Assembly: GCA_029688825.1 (NCBI GenBank)
Contig: JARUKX010000013.1
Location: forward strand, 31,789 to 87,607
DNA: 55,819 bases
Source of the DNA: Haloarculaceae archaeon H-GB1-1
GTDB taxonomy: Archaea; Halobacteriota; Halobacteria; Halobacteriales; Haloarculaceae
Direction: 5' to 3'
This document shows positions 8,645 to 18,048 of the stretch, piece after piece. Positions within the stretch are counted from its first letter, which is position 1. Each line of letters opens with the position of its first letter. The translations under genes and the position numbers were made by a program. Under the pieces are notes generated by a model. That model was not told the origin of the DNA. It was given only the letters and a program-made list of their open reading frames with translations, and made no database searches.

Positions 8645-11155
8645 TCAGCGGAGTAGTCGCTCGCGCTCGGGGTCGAACAGCGGCGTCTCCTGGACCGTCG
8701 CGGAGTACCGCTCGGCCTCGTACTGGACCTCGAGGTCGGTCCCCGACTCGGCGTACTCGGTGGGGAGGTAGCCGCTCACGATACCGGCGTCGACGGAGTA
8801 GCCGTAATCGGCGCTGGCGGCGTAGCCGACCGCCTCGTCGCCGTCCATGATGGGCGCGCCGTTGTAGACGACTTCGCCCGGTTCGTCGAGGGTCAGCGTC
8901 GTCCGCGTGCGTGTGACGTCGTCCTTCGCCTGCACGACCGCGTCGCGGCCGATGAACTCCGTGTCTTCGTCCACGGTGAAGCCGAGCCCCGCTTCGTAGG
9001 GGTCGTACTCGGGGGTGAGGTCGACGCCGTACAGCGGGTAGCCCTTCTCCAGCCGCATCGTGTTGAGCGCGCCGTCGCCCATCGGGACCACGTCGTGGTC
9101 CTGGCCGGCCTCCCAGAGGATCTCCCACAGCTTGCGGCCGTAGTCCGTCGTCGTGTGGAGCTCCCAGCCGAGTTCGCCCACGTAGGAGACCCGGAGAGCC
9201 GTGACCGGAATCTCCTCGACGTACGTCTCCTGGGCCGTGAAGTAGGGGAACGCGTCGTTGTCGAGGTCCGCGGCCGTGATCGGCTGGAGCATCTCGCGGG
9301 CGTTCGGACCCCAGACGCCCAGGGCGCACCGGCCGGCGACCGGCGAGCGGACGTAGACGTCGTAGTCGTCGGCGTGCTCCCGGATCCACGCGAGCTGCTC
9401 GGTCCCGGCGTTCCCGCTGTTGCCCATGATCTGGAATCGGTCCGGAGCCTCCCGGATGACGGTCATGTCGCCGAGGACGCCGCCTCGTTCGCTGCACATG
9501 AGCGTGTACGTCGCCTCGCCGACGTCCACGTCGACGTCGTTCGTGCAGATGCGCTGGGTGAGAGCCAGCGCGTCCGCGCCCTCGACGACGATGTTGGTGA
9601 ACGCCGAGAGGTCGAACAACCCGACGCCGTCGCGGACGGCCTGGTGCTCCGCACCCTCGATGGGCGACCAGTACTCGCTCTCCCAGCCCGACCGCTCGGG
9701 GACGTCGTACTCGTCGAGCAGGGCCTCGTTGGAGTCGTACCACCGGGCGCGCTCCCAGCCGGCGGCCGCGTAGAACTGCCCGCCGAGGTCGCGCTGGCGG
9801 TCGTAGACCGGCCCCGTCCGGAGGTTCTCGTTCGTGTCCGGCATCTCCCGCGGATGGACGATGTCGTAGACCGTGTCGTAGTTCCAGGCCGCGCGGTCGT
9901 GGACGTATCGCGGGCTGCCCTCGTGGTCCTGGAAGCGGTTGACGTCACAGCCCGTGAGGTTCTGTCGCGGGTAGCCGTCCGTCATCCACTCGGCCATGGC
10001 CTTGCCGACGCCGCCGGCGTGGGTGAGCCACACCGCGGCGGCGACCCAGAAGCCGTCGAGGTCGTCCGGAGACCCCATGATGGGCATCCCGTCCGGCGTG
10101 AAACAGAACATGCCGTTGAACGCCTTCTCCAGGTCCGCGCCCTCCAGCGCCGGCAGGACGCGTGTGGCCTCCTGCCACGGCCCCTCGAAGTGCTCGGGCG
10201 TGAACTCGCGGTGTGCGGTCATCTTGATCGGCTCGCGCTCGGACTCCCGGCCGACGAAGTAGTCGTAGATGGGGATGTCCATGATGGCGTCGTCCGGGTC
10301 GCCGACGTCCGCCGGGTCGACGAGCAGCGGCTCGTGGTTGTACGAGCCGATTCCGTATCCCTCGCCGTGTTGTTTGAAGTACAGCGAGGCGTTCTGGTGG
10401 CGGAAGCCTGGGTACTCGACTTCCTCCTCGGCCCCGTCCAGTGCGGGGAGCGATTCGGTGATGGCGTACTGGTGCTCGCAGGGCATCAGCGGGATGTCGA
10501 CGTCGACCATCGCGCCGAACAGCGGGGCCCAGATGTTCGTGGCGACGAGGACGCGGTCGGCCTGGATGCGGCCGCGGTCGGTCTCGACCGCCGTGACCGA
10601 CCCGTCCTCGACCTCGATGTCGGTGACCTTCGTGTTGCCGTAGAATTCGGCGCCGCCGGCCTCGGCCTCCGACCGCATCGCCGCGAGCAGTTCGACCGAG
10701 CGCATCAGCCCCGACGTCGGGCTGTAGTAGGCCCCCTCGATGACGTCGTCGTCGACGAGCGGTGCCAGGTCGCTCACCTCCTCGGGGGAGAGGAGTTCGC
10801 CGTCCGGTACCCCGAACGACTTGCTGTAGTCGTAGAGCCGCTTGGCCTGTTGCCACCGCCGCTCGGACGTCGCGAGTTCGAGGAATCCGTCGGTCTGGAA
10901 CGCGTCGAGGTCGGTGTAGAGTTCCCGCGAGTAGCTCGCGAACTCGGTCATGACCTTGCTCGGCGACGTCTCGACCAGCCCACCGGGCGCGTGAACCGTC
11001 GACCCTCCGGGCGCTTCGATCTCACCCATGTCGATGACGGTCACCTCGTCGTCACCGCGCTCTGTGAGATGATACGCTGTGCTACAGCCGACGATCCCCG
11101 CGCCGACGATGAGCGTCGACGCTTCTTCGGGCGGTAGTGACTCCTCTGGCATCAT
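8645..11155 (-). CDS. Dimethylglycine/sarcosine dehydrogenase-like FAD-GcvT fusion
   Basis: 836 residues, the size of mitochondrial-type dimethylglycine and sarcosine dehydrogenases. The first 400 or so residues are a DAO flavodomain (LIVGAGIVGCSTAYHL); GGSTVHAPGG near residue 50 keeps the His that carries covalent FAD in DMGDH-type enzymes. A linker domain (about 410-480) leads to a C-terminal GcvT-type folate-binding aminomethyltransferase domain (LFDLSAFTNIVVEG ... GVWGPNAREML ... SYVGELGWELH ... GLGFTVD). The expected reaction is oxidative removal of an N-methyl group with capture of formaldehyde equivalents on tetrahydrofolate. Start: three in-frame Met codons at 11176, 11155 and 11152; the TATA box at 11176-11184 puts the first inside the promoter, so 11155 or 11152 is used. 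Confidence 0.9.
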   Translation of the reverse strand: MMPEESLPPEEASTLIVGAGIVGCSTAYHLTERGDDEVTVIDMGEIEAPGGSTVHAPGGLVETSPSKVMTEFASYSRELYTDLDAFQTDGFLELATSERRWQQAKRLYDYSKSFGVPDGELLSPEEVSDLAPLVDDDVIEGAYYSPTSGLMRSVELLAAMRSEAEAGGAEFYGNTKVTDIEVEDGSVTAVETDRGRIQADRVLVATNIWAPLFGAMVDVDIPLMPCEHQYAITESLPALDGAEEEVEYPGFRHQNASLYFKQHGEGYGIGSYNHEPLLVDPADVGDPDDAIMDIPIYDYFVGRESEREPIKMTAHREFTPEHFEGPWQEATRVLPALEGADLEKAFNGMFCFTPDGMPIMGSPDDLDGFWVAAAVWLTHAGGVGKAMAEWMTDGYPRQNLTGCDVNRFQDHEGSPRYVHDRAAWNYDTVYDIVHPREMPDTNENLRTGPVYDRQRDLGGQFYAAAGWERARWYDSNEALLDEYDVPERSGWESEYWSPIEGAEHQAVRDGVGLFDLSAFTNIVVEGADALALTQRICTNDVDVDVGEATYTLMCSERGGVLGDMTVIREAPDRFQIMGNSGNAGTEQLAWIREHADDYDVYVRSPVAGRCALGVWGPNAREMLQPITAADLDNDAFPYFTAQETYVEEIPVTALRVSYVGELGWELHTTTDYGRKLWEILWEAGQDHDVVPMGDGALNTMRLEKGYPLYGVDLTPEYDPYEAGLGFTVDEDTEFIGRDAVVQAKDDVTRTRTTLTLDEPGEVVYNGAPIMDGDEAVGYAASADYGYSVDAGIVSGYLPTEYAESGTDLEVQYEAERYSATVQETPLFDPERERLLR

Positions 11156-11175
11156 CTGATAGTCAACAACAAACA

Positions 11176-11184
11176 CAATAAATA
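11176..11184 (-). promoter_or_regulatory. TATA box of the DMGDH-like gene
   Basis: Minus-strand TATTTATTG lies 25-28 bases before the tandem ATG codons at 11155 and 11152 and overlaps the more upstream in-frame ATG at 11176, which therefore cannot be the start of a leaderless message. Confidence 0.55.
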
Positions 11185-11280
11185 CCTAGGTCAAAGGCCA
11201 TCTCCGCTCGGAGATCCGCGCCCGTCTCGTGACGGGGCCGGCCGACGACTCGGAGAGTGAGTCGGGTGACGCCGACCCTC

Positions 11281-13365
11281 TCAGAGGTTCTCTGCGGGCT
11301 CGTCGAGCGGCTTCGACATCTCCGGATCGTCGAGGTGGCACGCGATGCAGTGGGTCTGCTGGCCGTTGCTGGTTTGCTCGACCGTCTCCAGCTTCGGCTC
11401 GTCGGTCTCGCAGACGTCGCCGATCTTCTGGGGACACCGCGTGTGGAACGAGCAGCCGCTCGGTGGGTCGCGCGCGCTCGGCACGTCGCCTTCCAGGCGG
11501 ATGCGCGTGTCGTCCTCGTGGGGGTCGAGCGAGGGGATGCTCGACAGGAGCGACCGCGTGTACGGGTGGTACGGCGGGGTGAACACCTCCGTGAGCGGGC
11601 CCTCCTCGATGACGTTGCCCAGGTACATGACCGCGAGCCGGTCGCAGATGTTCTCGATGACCCCCATGTCGTGGCTGATCAGCAGGTACGACGTGTTGTA
11701 CTCGTCGCGGAGGTCGTCCAGGAGGTTCAGGATGCTCGCCTGGACGCTCACGTCGAGCGACGACACCGGTTCGTCCAGCACCACGAGCGACGGATTCGCC
11801 GCGAACGCTCGCGCGATGGCGACCCGCTGTTGCTGGCCGCCCGACAGCGCGTGGGGGAACTTCGTCTTCAGGTCGCCGCTGAGGTTCACCTGGTCGAGCA
11901 GTTCGTCGACCCTCGCGTTGCGCTCGTCCTCGTCGAGGTCGGTGAACATCTCCATCGGCCGGGCGATGATGCGCTTCACCGTCTTTCGCGGGTTCAGGCT
12001 CGCGTCGGGGTCCTGGAAGATGATCTGACACTCCGAGCGGAACTCCTTCATCTCCGATTTCGACAGCGACGCGATGTCCGTCCCGCGGTACTTGATCGAC
12101 CCGGACGTCGGGTCGTGCAGCCGCAGGAACGTCCGCCCGAGGGTGCTCTTGCCACAGCCGGATTCGCCGACGAGGCCGACCGTCTCACCCTCGCGGATCT
12201 GCAGGTTCACACCCTGAACCGCCTGCACCGGCTTGTGGTCGCGGACGAGGTTCTGGACGAATCCGCCCTCGTCGTAGTGTTTGTGCACGTCGTCGGCTTC
12301 GAGGATGACGTCGCCGGGCGAGGACGTTCGCGCGGTCTTCGTCCCCGACTTGATGGGGTCCTCGACGGCTGTCTCCCAGCGCTGACATCGGGTCTGGTGG
12401 CCCGGGGTCGGCGACTCCATGTCGATCTGGCCGCTGCGACACTCCTCGGTGACGAACGCACAGCGGTCGGCGAAGATGCAGCCGTCGGGGATCGACCCGA
12501 GTTCGGGAATCTGGCCGGGAATCGCCCGCAGATCCTTCTGGGAGTCTATCTCGGGCGTCGTCGCGAGCAACGCTTGCGTGTAGGGGTTCGCCGGCTCGGT
12601 GAACACCTCGTCGACCGGGCCCTTCTCCATCATCTCGCCGGCGTAGAGGATGTTCACGCGGTCGGCGATCTGTGCGATCGCGCTGAGGTTGTGCGTGATG
12701 AGCAGGATGCCGGCGTCGGACTCGCCTTTCAGTTCCTCGATGAGGTCGAGCAGTTTCGCCTGCGTCGTGACGTCCAGCCCGGTCGTCGGCTCGTCGAGGA
12801 TGAGCAGGTCGGGGTCACAGGCCAGCCCCGTCGCGATGAGCGCCCGCTGTTGCTGGCCGCCGGACAGTTCGTTCGGGTACCGTTTCGCGACCTCCAGGGG
12901 GTCCGGGATGTTGACCTGGTCGAGCACCTCGTGGACCCGGTTCTGGGCCTCCTCGCCGGAGACGTCCTGATGGAGTTCGATGGTCTCGCGGATCTGCTTG
13001 CCGATGCGCATGCTCGGGTTGAGCGCTCGCGAGGCGTTCTGAGCGACGTGGGCGATCTGCTTGCCCCGCACCGAACGCAGTTCCGCCGGCAACATCTCCA
13101 GGAGGTCCCGGCCCTTGAATTCGATCGAGCCCTCCGGGACGTGTGCGTTGTTGTCGAGATACCGGACGATGGCGTACGCAAGCGTGCTCTTGCCCGAGCC
13201 GGATTCGCCGGCGATGCCCAGGGTTTCCCCGCTCTCGATAGAGAGCGAGACGTCCCGCAGCGCCTGAATCCGGCCGTCGGAGACGGCGAACTCGACGCTG
13301 AGGTTGTCTACCGAGAGCAGCGTCTCGTCCTGGTCGGATCGAATCTGCGTCTCCTGGGCGCTCAT
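11281..13365 (-). CDS. Dipeptide/oligopeptide-type ABC transporter, fused double ATPase
   Basis: 694 residues with two complete ATPase modules in one chain, equivalent to DppD and DppF joined. Module 1: Walker A GESGSGKST (about 54-62), signature LSGGQQQRA, Walker B LLILDEPTTGLD. Module 2: Walker A GESGCGKST, signature LSGGQQQRVAIARA, Walker B LVVLDEPVSSLD. Each module ends in the Cys-rich oligopeptide-transporter C-terminal motif (C-IFADRCAFVTEEC and CSFHTRCPQKIGDVC). It powers import of peptides or other small polar solutes across the membrane. Its start overlaps the stop of the upstream permease gene by 4 bases (ATGA). Most haloarchaeal Dpp systems keep the two ATPases separate, so the fusion is a mild oddity; both halves look functional. 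Confidence 0.93.
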   Translation of the reverse strand: MSAQETQIRSDQDETLLSVDNLSVEFAVSDGRIQALRDVSLSIESGETLGIAGESGSGKSTLAYAIVRYLDNNAHVPEGSIEFKGRDLLEMLPAELRSVRGKQIAHVAQNASRALNPSMRIGKQIRETIELHQDVSGEEAQNRVHEVLDQVNIPDPLEVAKRYPNELSGGQQQRALIATGLACDPDLLILDEPTTGLDVTTQAKLLDLIEELKGESDAGILLITHNLSAIAQIADRVNILYAGEMMEKGPVDEVFTEPANPYTQALLATTPEIDSQKDLRAIPGQIPELGSIPDGCIFADRCAFVTEECRSGQIDMESPTPGHQTRCQRWETAVEDPIKSGTKTARTSSPGDVILEADDVHKHYDEGGFVQNLVRDHKPVQAVQGVNLQIREGETVGLVGESGCGKSTLGRTFLRLHDPTSGSIKYRGTDIASLSKSEMKEFRSECQIIFQDPDASLNPRKTVKRIIARPMEMFTDLDEDERNARVDELLDQVNLSGDLKTKFPHALSGGQQQRVAIARAFAANPSLVVLDEPVSSLDVSVQASILNLLDDLRDEYNTSYLLISHDMGVIENICDRLAVMYLGNVIEEGPLTEVFTPPYHPYTRSLLSSIPSLDPHEDDTRIRLEGDVPSARDPPSGCSFHTRCPQKIGDVCETDEPKLETVEQTSNGQQTHCIACHLDDPEMSKPLDEPAENL

Positions 13366-14240
13366 AGCTCACCCTCCATCGCCCGCGGGTCGAGCACGTC
13401 GCGCAGCCCGTCGCCGAGGATGTTGATGGCCATGATGGTGACCAGCAGCGCCAGGCTGGGCCACAGGAGGAACCACGGCGTCTGGTAGATGTGCAACCGC
13501 GCCGTGGCGATCATGTACCCCCAGTCGGCGTGGGGCGGGCCCGCGCCGAGGCCGAGGAACGACAGCGACGTCCCGATCATGATGGCGTAGCCGACCCGAA
13601 TCGACCCCTCGACGACGATGGGGGCCATGACGTTCGGCATGATCTCCTTGAACAGGATGTGCGACGTCGACTCGCCGCGGGCCTTCGCCGCCATCACGTA
13701 TGGCTCCTCGCTGACCGCCAGCGTCGCCGACCGCGTCACGCGTGCGATTCGTGGCACGTAGACGATACCGATGGCGAGGATCACGTTGACGATGTTCGAC
13801 GACAGCGCCACCAGGATGAGGATGCCCAGCAGCAGGACGGGCACGCTCATCATGATGTCCATCAACCGCATGAGGACCTCGTCGACGCGGCCCTTCAGGT
13901 AGCCGGCGGACAGCCCGATGGGGACGCCGGCGGACATCGAGACGGCCGTCGCGCCGAAGCCGAGCAGCAGGCTGCTCTGCCCGCCCGTGATGAGCCGCGA
14001 GAGGATGTCGCGTCCGAGGTTGTCAGTGCCCAGGAGGTACTGCCCGCCGGGCGCGGCGTACTTGTCCGCGACGTGGGTCTGCAAGGGGTCGTAGGGCGTG
14101 ATCGACTCGCCCAGCGCCGTGATGACGATGATCGGGAGCAGGACGGTCAGGCCGACCAGGATCTTCCGATTCGAGAGCAGTCGCGGGACGATACTCGGGA
14201 GCTGGAACGAGCCGACCGTGGTGGTGTCTTCAGTGGACAT
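13362..14240 (-). CDS. dppC: ABC transporter permease, DppC type
   Basis: 292 residues with a hydrophobic N-terminal segment (ILVGLTVLLPIIVITALG) preceding the usual five-to-six helix permease core. The coupling loop contains ARVTRSATLAVSEEPYVMAAKARGES, the EAA-type motif that docks on the ATPases, and the start of the core carries YLLGTDNLGRDILSRLI, diagnostic for DppC/OppC proteins. It forms the membrane pore with the neighbouring DppB. Its ATG overlaps the upstream dppB stop by one base (TAATG) and its own stop overlaps the ATPase start, so the three genes are translationally coupled. Confidence 0.93.
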   Translation of the reverse strand: MSTEDTTTVGSFQLPSIVPRLLSNRKILVGLTVLLPIIVITALGESITPYDPLQTHVADKYAAPGGQYLLGTDNLGRDILSRLITGGQSSLLLGFGATAVSMSAGVPIGLSAGYLKGRVDEVLMRLMDIMMSVPVLLLGILILVALSSNIVNVILAIGIVYVPRIARVTRSATLAVSEEPYVMAAKARGESTSHILFKEIMPNVMAPIVVEGSIRVGYAIMIGTSLSFLGLGAGPPHADWGYMIATARLHIYQTPWFLLWPSLALLVTIMAINILGDGLRDVLDPRAMEGEL

Positions 14241-15196
14241 TATTTCTCACCCAGTTCGATGCGCGGGTCGAGCACTGTGTAGACGACGTCCGCGAGCAGG
14301 TTCGCGAAGACGAACGCCGCCGTCGGCACGAGGATGCCCGCCTGGATCACCGGCAGGTCCCGCTCGGCGATGGCCTGGACGATGAGCCGCCCCATTCCGG
14401 GGTAGGAGAAGATCTCCTCGACGATGACGACGCTGCCCATCATCCAGCCGAAGTTGATCGCCAGCACCGTCACTGTCGGGAGCAGTCCGTTCCGAAGCGC
14501 GTGCCGTGCGAGGACGCTACGTTCGGCGAGCCCCTTCAGACGGGCGGTGCGGATGTAGTCCGATTCGAGCGTCTCGATCATCGACGAGCGGGTCTGGCGC
14601 AGCACGTACGCGAAGACGACGAAGTTCAAGGCTATCGCCGGTAAGGCCAGATGGCGTACCCAGGGGATGAATCCCTCGCTAAGTGGCTCGTACCCGCCCG
14701 AGGGGAAGATGCCCAGCGGGCCCGTCGTGAAGAACAACAGCAACAGCGACGCGCTCACGAACGAGGGAAGGCTCACGCCCACGTAGGAGACGTTCGTGAT
14801 AGCCGTGTCCGAGAGCGTGTCCCGTTTTGCCGCTGCGATCACCCCCATTGGGATAGCCAGGACGATCGACAACAGCATGGCGACGACCGCCAACTGGAGG
14901 GTGCGTATCAACCGCGGTATCAGCATCTCCGTGACCGGCTGGTCGGAGATGAGACTATCCCCGAAGTCGAGGGTGAACACGCCGATGACGAAGTCGACGT
15001 ATCGCTCGGACAGGGGTCTGTCCAGGCCCATCTCCTCGCGGACCTGCTGGACCGATTGCTCGGTCTGCTGGGTCCCGAGGATGATCTCCGCTGCGGAGCC
15101 GGGCAGCGCCATCGTCATCGCGAACACCACGCTCGACACGACGAGCAACGAGAGGAAGGCGATGACGAGCCGTTTGCCGAGATAGAGGTAGTTCAT
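14240..15196 (-). CDS. dppB: ABC transporter permease, DppB type
   Basis: 318 residues with six predicted membrane segments, beginning MNYLYLGKRLVIAFLSLLVVSSVVF. The DppB-type N-terminal block (VREEMGLDRPLSERYVDFV) and the EAA loop (TRSSMIETLESDYIRTARLKGL) are clear. It pairs with the DppC gene downstream. No substrate-binding protein gene precedes it, which is unusual for this operon type; the two binding proteins of the window lie 9 and 34 kb away. The ATG at 15196 overlaps the stop of a possible 49-codon reading frame by 4 bases. Confidence 0.93.
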   Translation of the reverse strand: MNYLYLGKRLVIAFLSLLVVSSVVFAMTMALPGSAAEIILGTQQTEQSVQQVREEMGLDRPLSERYVDFVIGVFTLDFGDSLISDQPVTEMLIPRLIRTLQLAVVAMLLSIVLAIPMGVIAAAKRDTLSDTAITNVSYVGVSLPSFVSASLLLLFFTTGPLGIFPSGGYEPLSEGFIPWVRHLALPAIALNFVVFAYVLRQTRSSMIETLESDYIRTARLKGLAERSVLARHALRNGLLPTVTVLAINFGWMMGSVVIVEEIFSYPGMGRLIVQAIAERDLPVIQAGILVPTAAFVFANLLADVVYTVLDPRIELGEK

Positions 15197-15342
15197 CGTG
15201 TGCCACCCCGAGTTAGGTCAGCGTCCCGATTCCACGACCACGCGACTCGTTCTCCGATCGACGCCGCTGCCGCGGCCGCATTCTGGGCCGTGCTGTCGCC
15301 GCCGTGCACGTTCCGGTCGGTGCGTCGGAGTCCGTCATCCAT
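15193..15342 (-). CDS. Possible 49-residue leader ORF coupled to dppB
   Basis: A short frame starting MDDGLRRTDRNVHGGDS, with an Ala run in the middle, ends in a TGA overlapping the dppB ATG (ATGA). A strong minus-strand TATA box (CGTTTATATC, 15373-15382) lies about 35 bases before its ATG, so the message could start at about 15350, a few bases ahead of it. No homologous family is recognised and no signal or metal motif is present. It may simply be 5' untranslated leader; the coupling overlap and the normal haloarchaeal base composition are the only arguments for translation. Confidence 0.25.
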   Translation of the reverse strand: MDDGLRRTDRNVHGGDSTAQNAAAAAASIGERVAWSWNRDADLTRGGTR

Positions 15343-15466
15343 AGTGGCATGAGTGTGTATGCCTAACATAAAGATATAAACGTTTCCCATATGGCTCGCC
15401 TCCATATAGTGGTGGTGTGGCCATCGAGCCCCAAAGGAATAAACGTGCGGTAGAACTGTTTCTCGC

Positions 15467-16480
15467 ATGGTCAGGTACTGGAGCCCCGACGACAGGGTTC
15501 GCTACGCCGATACGGCGGAGAAGCACGGGCGCTTGCAGGCGATGATCGGTAACGTCCACACGATATTCGACTGGCGGCTCGACGGTGACGAAGAGACGGC
15601 GCTCGTCGTGGCGGACACGGAGACGAGCCCGCAGATTCACCAGACGATGGCGGGCGTGCTGTCGACGCTCGACGTCGACCCGACCGTTTCGATCATCCCC
15701 CAGCAGGACGCACCGAACATGGAGCCACCCGCCGCTGTAGCCGACGCCGCGACCACTGCCGACGTGATCGTCAACGTCGGTCGCTACGCGCTATTGCACT
15801 CGGACGCAATGCAGTCCGCGATCAAAGAGCGCGACGTCTGTTACCTCTACCTGGCAGATACGACAGAGGACTACTTCACACGCGGGGCCGTCGATGCCGA
15901 CCCCGCCGAGCTCGACGCGTTCACTCGACGCATCTCCGAGCGCCACCAGCAGGCCGACCGTATCGAAGTGACGACGCCCCAGGGAACCGACGTCGAGATG
16001 CGGGTCGACAGCTCCAGGGACTTCCCGCTGACCGGCTATCCCGCCGGCGAGGCCCCTGGCTGTCCCATCGAGGAGTCCGTCAACGGCACCATCGTGATCG
16101 ACAGCTACATGATGGGGGTTGGACTGGTCGACGACCCCATCGTCTGGGAGGTCGACGACGGCTGGATCGAGGAGATCCGCGGTGGCCGGGAGGCCGACGT
16201 ACTCCGGCGCGTCATCGACGAGTACGGGGACGAGAATTCGCGCTGGATCGCCGAGTTCTCCATGATGACGAACCCCCACGCCCGACCGAACGGTATCTAC
16301 ATCGAGCACCTGTCGGTGGGCGGGGGGACACACTTCGCGCTCGGCAACGGCACGTCCCTCGGCGGGAGGTACAACAGTTCCATCCACCTCGACGGGGCGC
16401 AACTCGACCCGACGGTGACCATCGACGGTGAGCAGGTCATCGTCGACGGGGAGTTCGTCATCGACGCGGACGGCCCCTGA
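15467..16480 (+). CDS. M29 aminopeptidase / NicX-like metalloenzyme
   Basis: 337 residues. The C-terminal part shows the metal-ligand pattern of the family that joins M29 aminopeptidases with 2,5-dihydroxypyridine dioxygenase (NicX): Glu in AEFSMMTNP, Glu and His in YIEHLSVGGGTHFALGNG, then HLD in SSIHLDGAQLD, ending with the family-typical DGEQVIVDGEFV. The N-terminal half is less conserved. It could release an amino-terminal residue, matching the peptide-type ABC transporter encoded next door, or cleave a small ring; the sequence does not decide. The ATG at 15467 has a GGAATAAACG promoter element about 26 bases upstream, and the gene is divergent from the transporter operon. Confidence 0.72.
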   Translation: MVRYWSPDDRVRYADTAEKHGRLQAMIGNVHTIFDWRLDGDEETALVVADTETSPQIHQTMAGVLSTLDVDPTVSIIPQQDAPNMEPPAAVADAATTADVIVNVGRYALLHSDAMQSAIKERDVCYLYLADTTEDYFTRGAVDADPAELDAFTRRISERHQQADRIEVTTPQGTDVEMRVDSSRDFPLTGYPAGEAPGCPIEESVNGTIVIDSYMMGVGLVDDPIVWEVDDGWIEEIRGGREADVLRRVIDEYGDENSRWIAEFSMMTNPHARPNGIYIEHLSVGGGTHFALGNGTSLGGRYNSSIHLDGAQLDPTVTIDGEQVIVDGEFVIDADGP

Positions 16481-16537
16481 AAAACGCGGCACATCTTCGA
16501 GGGAAAGCTTATTGAAAATGTCGGCCTCTCCGGGCGC

Positions 16538-17137
16538 ATGGAGATTCGGTCCCTCGAAGCGACGTACGTGGAGGTCGGCGTGCGGCCGCAGTCCGAGACG
16601 GGAGGTATCGCGCCCTATCGGTACGGTCACGGGACGATTTCGACCTCCGACCGGATGGTCGTCCGCCTCGAAACCGCGGACGGGACCGCCGGCTGGGGCG
16701 AACTGAACCCCGTCCACGCACCGGCGACGACGAAATCGCTCGTCGAGACGGACATCGCCGACGAGGTCGTCGGCCGCGAGGTATGGGAAATCGAGGCCGT
16801 CCTCGATGCGTTCTCGTGGGTCGACCCGTACATGGCGAACAACCCCGCGCTCGGCGCGGTCGAGATGGCGATGTGGGACGCCTACGGGAAGGTACTCGGG
16901 GAGCCCGTCCACAGGCTACTCGGCGGGAAGGTCCGGGACGCCGTCCCCTTCGCCTTCTGTCTCGGCATCGAGGACGTCGAGACCTCGCGGGAAAAGGCCC
17001 GAGAGGCCCGAGAGCTTGGCTTTCCGGCCATCAAAACGAAGGGTGGCCGGGACTGGCGCGAGGACGTCGAGCGACTCGTCTCCATCCACGATGCCGTCGA
17101 CGAGGACGCGCTGGAACGACTCCGGGTGTCGGTGTGA
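16538..17137 (+). pseudogene. Truncated mandelate racemase/muconate lactonizing enzyme
   Basis: The 199-residue product matches only the first half of an enolase-superfamily enzyme: the capping domain (through VEMAMWDAYGKVLGEPVHRLLGG) and the first barrel strand with the Lys motif (AIKTKGGRDWREDVE). It stops where the family would continue to the first metal Asp, so all three metal ligands, the catalytic His and about 170 residues are missing. An intact relative is at 48481-49614 (377 residues). The last four bases (GTGA) overlap the start of the downstream exporter gene, so a deletion appears to have fused the two genes end to start. The N-terminus and its promoter (GCTTATTGA, 27 bases before the ATG) are intact, so the stub is probably still expressed. 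Confidence 0.75.
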
Positions 17138-18048
17138 TCGGGACGCGGTACTACGACCTCGCCGGTCTCGTCTCGCTCACGCTGTTCAGGGGGTTCTCCT
17201 ACCCGGCGCTGGAGTTCGGGCTGACCTCGTTCCCGCCGCTGTTGCTCGCGGCGTTCCGCTTCGACCTCGCGGGACTGCTCTTGCTCGGCTTCGTGGCGGT
17301 CCGGTCGGACCACTGGGTGCCGCGAACGCGCGACGACCTGGTATCCATCGCCGCGGGCGGCGTCGTCCTCATCGCGGTCGGAAACGGAGCCTGGACCGTC
17401 GGTCAGGGACTGACCACGAGCGCGCTCTCGGGCGTGATGGTGAGCATCTCGCCGCTGCTGACCGCGGGGTTCTCGTGGATCCTGCTCCCGGAGGACCGCC
17501 TGTCGGCGGGAGGCGTCGCCGGACTGGCCGTCGGGTTCGGCGGCGCGTTGCTCATCATGCTCCCGGACGGCCCGCTCCGGGTCGGCCCAGGGCTCCTGGG
17601 TAAGGGGCTCATCTTCGCGGGCATCGCCAGCGTCGCACTGGGTGGCGTCCTCATCCGGTGGGCCGACCCGGAACTGCCGGTCGCCGCACAGAGCGCGTGG
17701 TCGATGGTCGTGGGAGCCGCGTTCCTCCACGTCTTCAGCATCGCCATCAGAGAGCGCCCCGCCGATGTCACCCCCACGACCGAGGGGCTGCTCGCGCTCG
17801 CGTACCTGGCGGTGCTGTCCGGACTGGTCGCGAACCTGGTGTACTACAGCCTGTTGCAGCGGCGCTCGGCCATCGAGATCAGCCTGACGACCTACGTGGT
17901 ACCGGTGGTCGCTGCGACCGCCGGGTGGGCGCTGTTCGGCGACCCCGTGACGCCGTCGATGATCGGCGGCTTCCTCGTCGTCCTCGTCGGCTTCGGACTC
18001 CTGAAACGCCAGACGCTCCGACGCGAGGTCGAGCAGGTGGGTTTCTGA
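17134..18048 (+). CDS. EamA/DMT-family exporter
   Basis: 304 residues, ten predicted membrane helices in two EamA repeats of five. Characteristic segments are ALEFGLTSFPPLLLAAFRFDL near the N-terminus and IEISLTTYVVPVVAATAGWALFGD at the end of the second repeat. Family members export amino acids, purines or other metabolites. The GTG start at 17134 shares GTGA with the stop of the truncated enolase-superfamily gene, so it is translationally coupled. It is a paralogue of the exporter at 39683-40609 (shared FPPLLLAAFRFDL and SYPALE/SFPAIE blocks). It ends directly against the stop of the convergent regulator gene. Confidence 0.87.
   Translation: MIGTRYYDLAGLVSLTLFRGFSYPALEFGLTSFPPLLLAAFRFDLAGLLLLGFVAVRSDHWVPRTRDDLVSIAAGGVVLIAVGNGAWTVGQGLTTSALSGVMVSISPLLTAGFSWILLPEDRLSAGGVAGLAVGFGGALLIMLPDGPLRVGPGLLGKGLIFAGIASVALGGVLIRWADPELPVAAQSAWSMVVGAAFLHVFSIAIRERPADVTPTTEGLLALAYLAVLSGLVANLVYYSLLQRRSAIEISLTTYVVPVVAATAGWALFGDPVTPSMIGGFLVVLVGFGLLKRQTLRREVEQVGF

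Noticed and set aside
9095-11137. A 680-codon plus-strand open frame
   Set aside because: It is the antisense shadow of the dimethylglycine dehydrogenase-like gene, low in structure and rich in Val/Arg/Asp, with no family motif.
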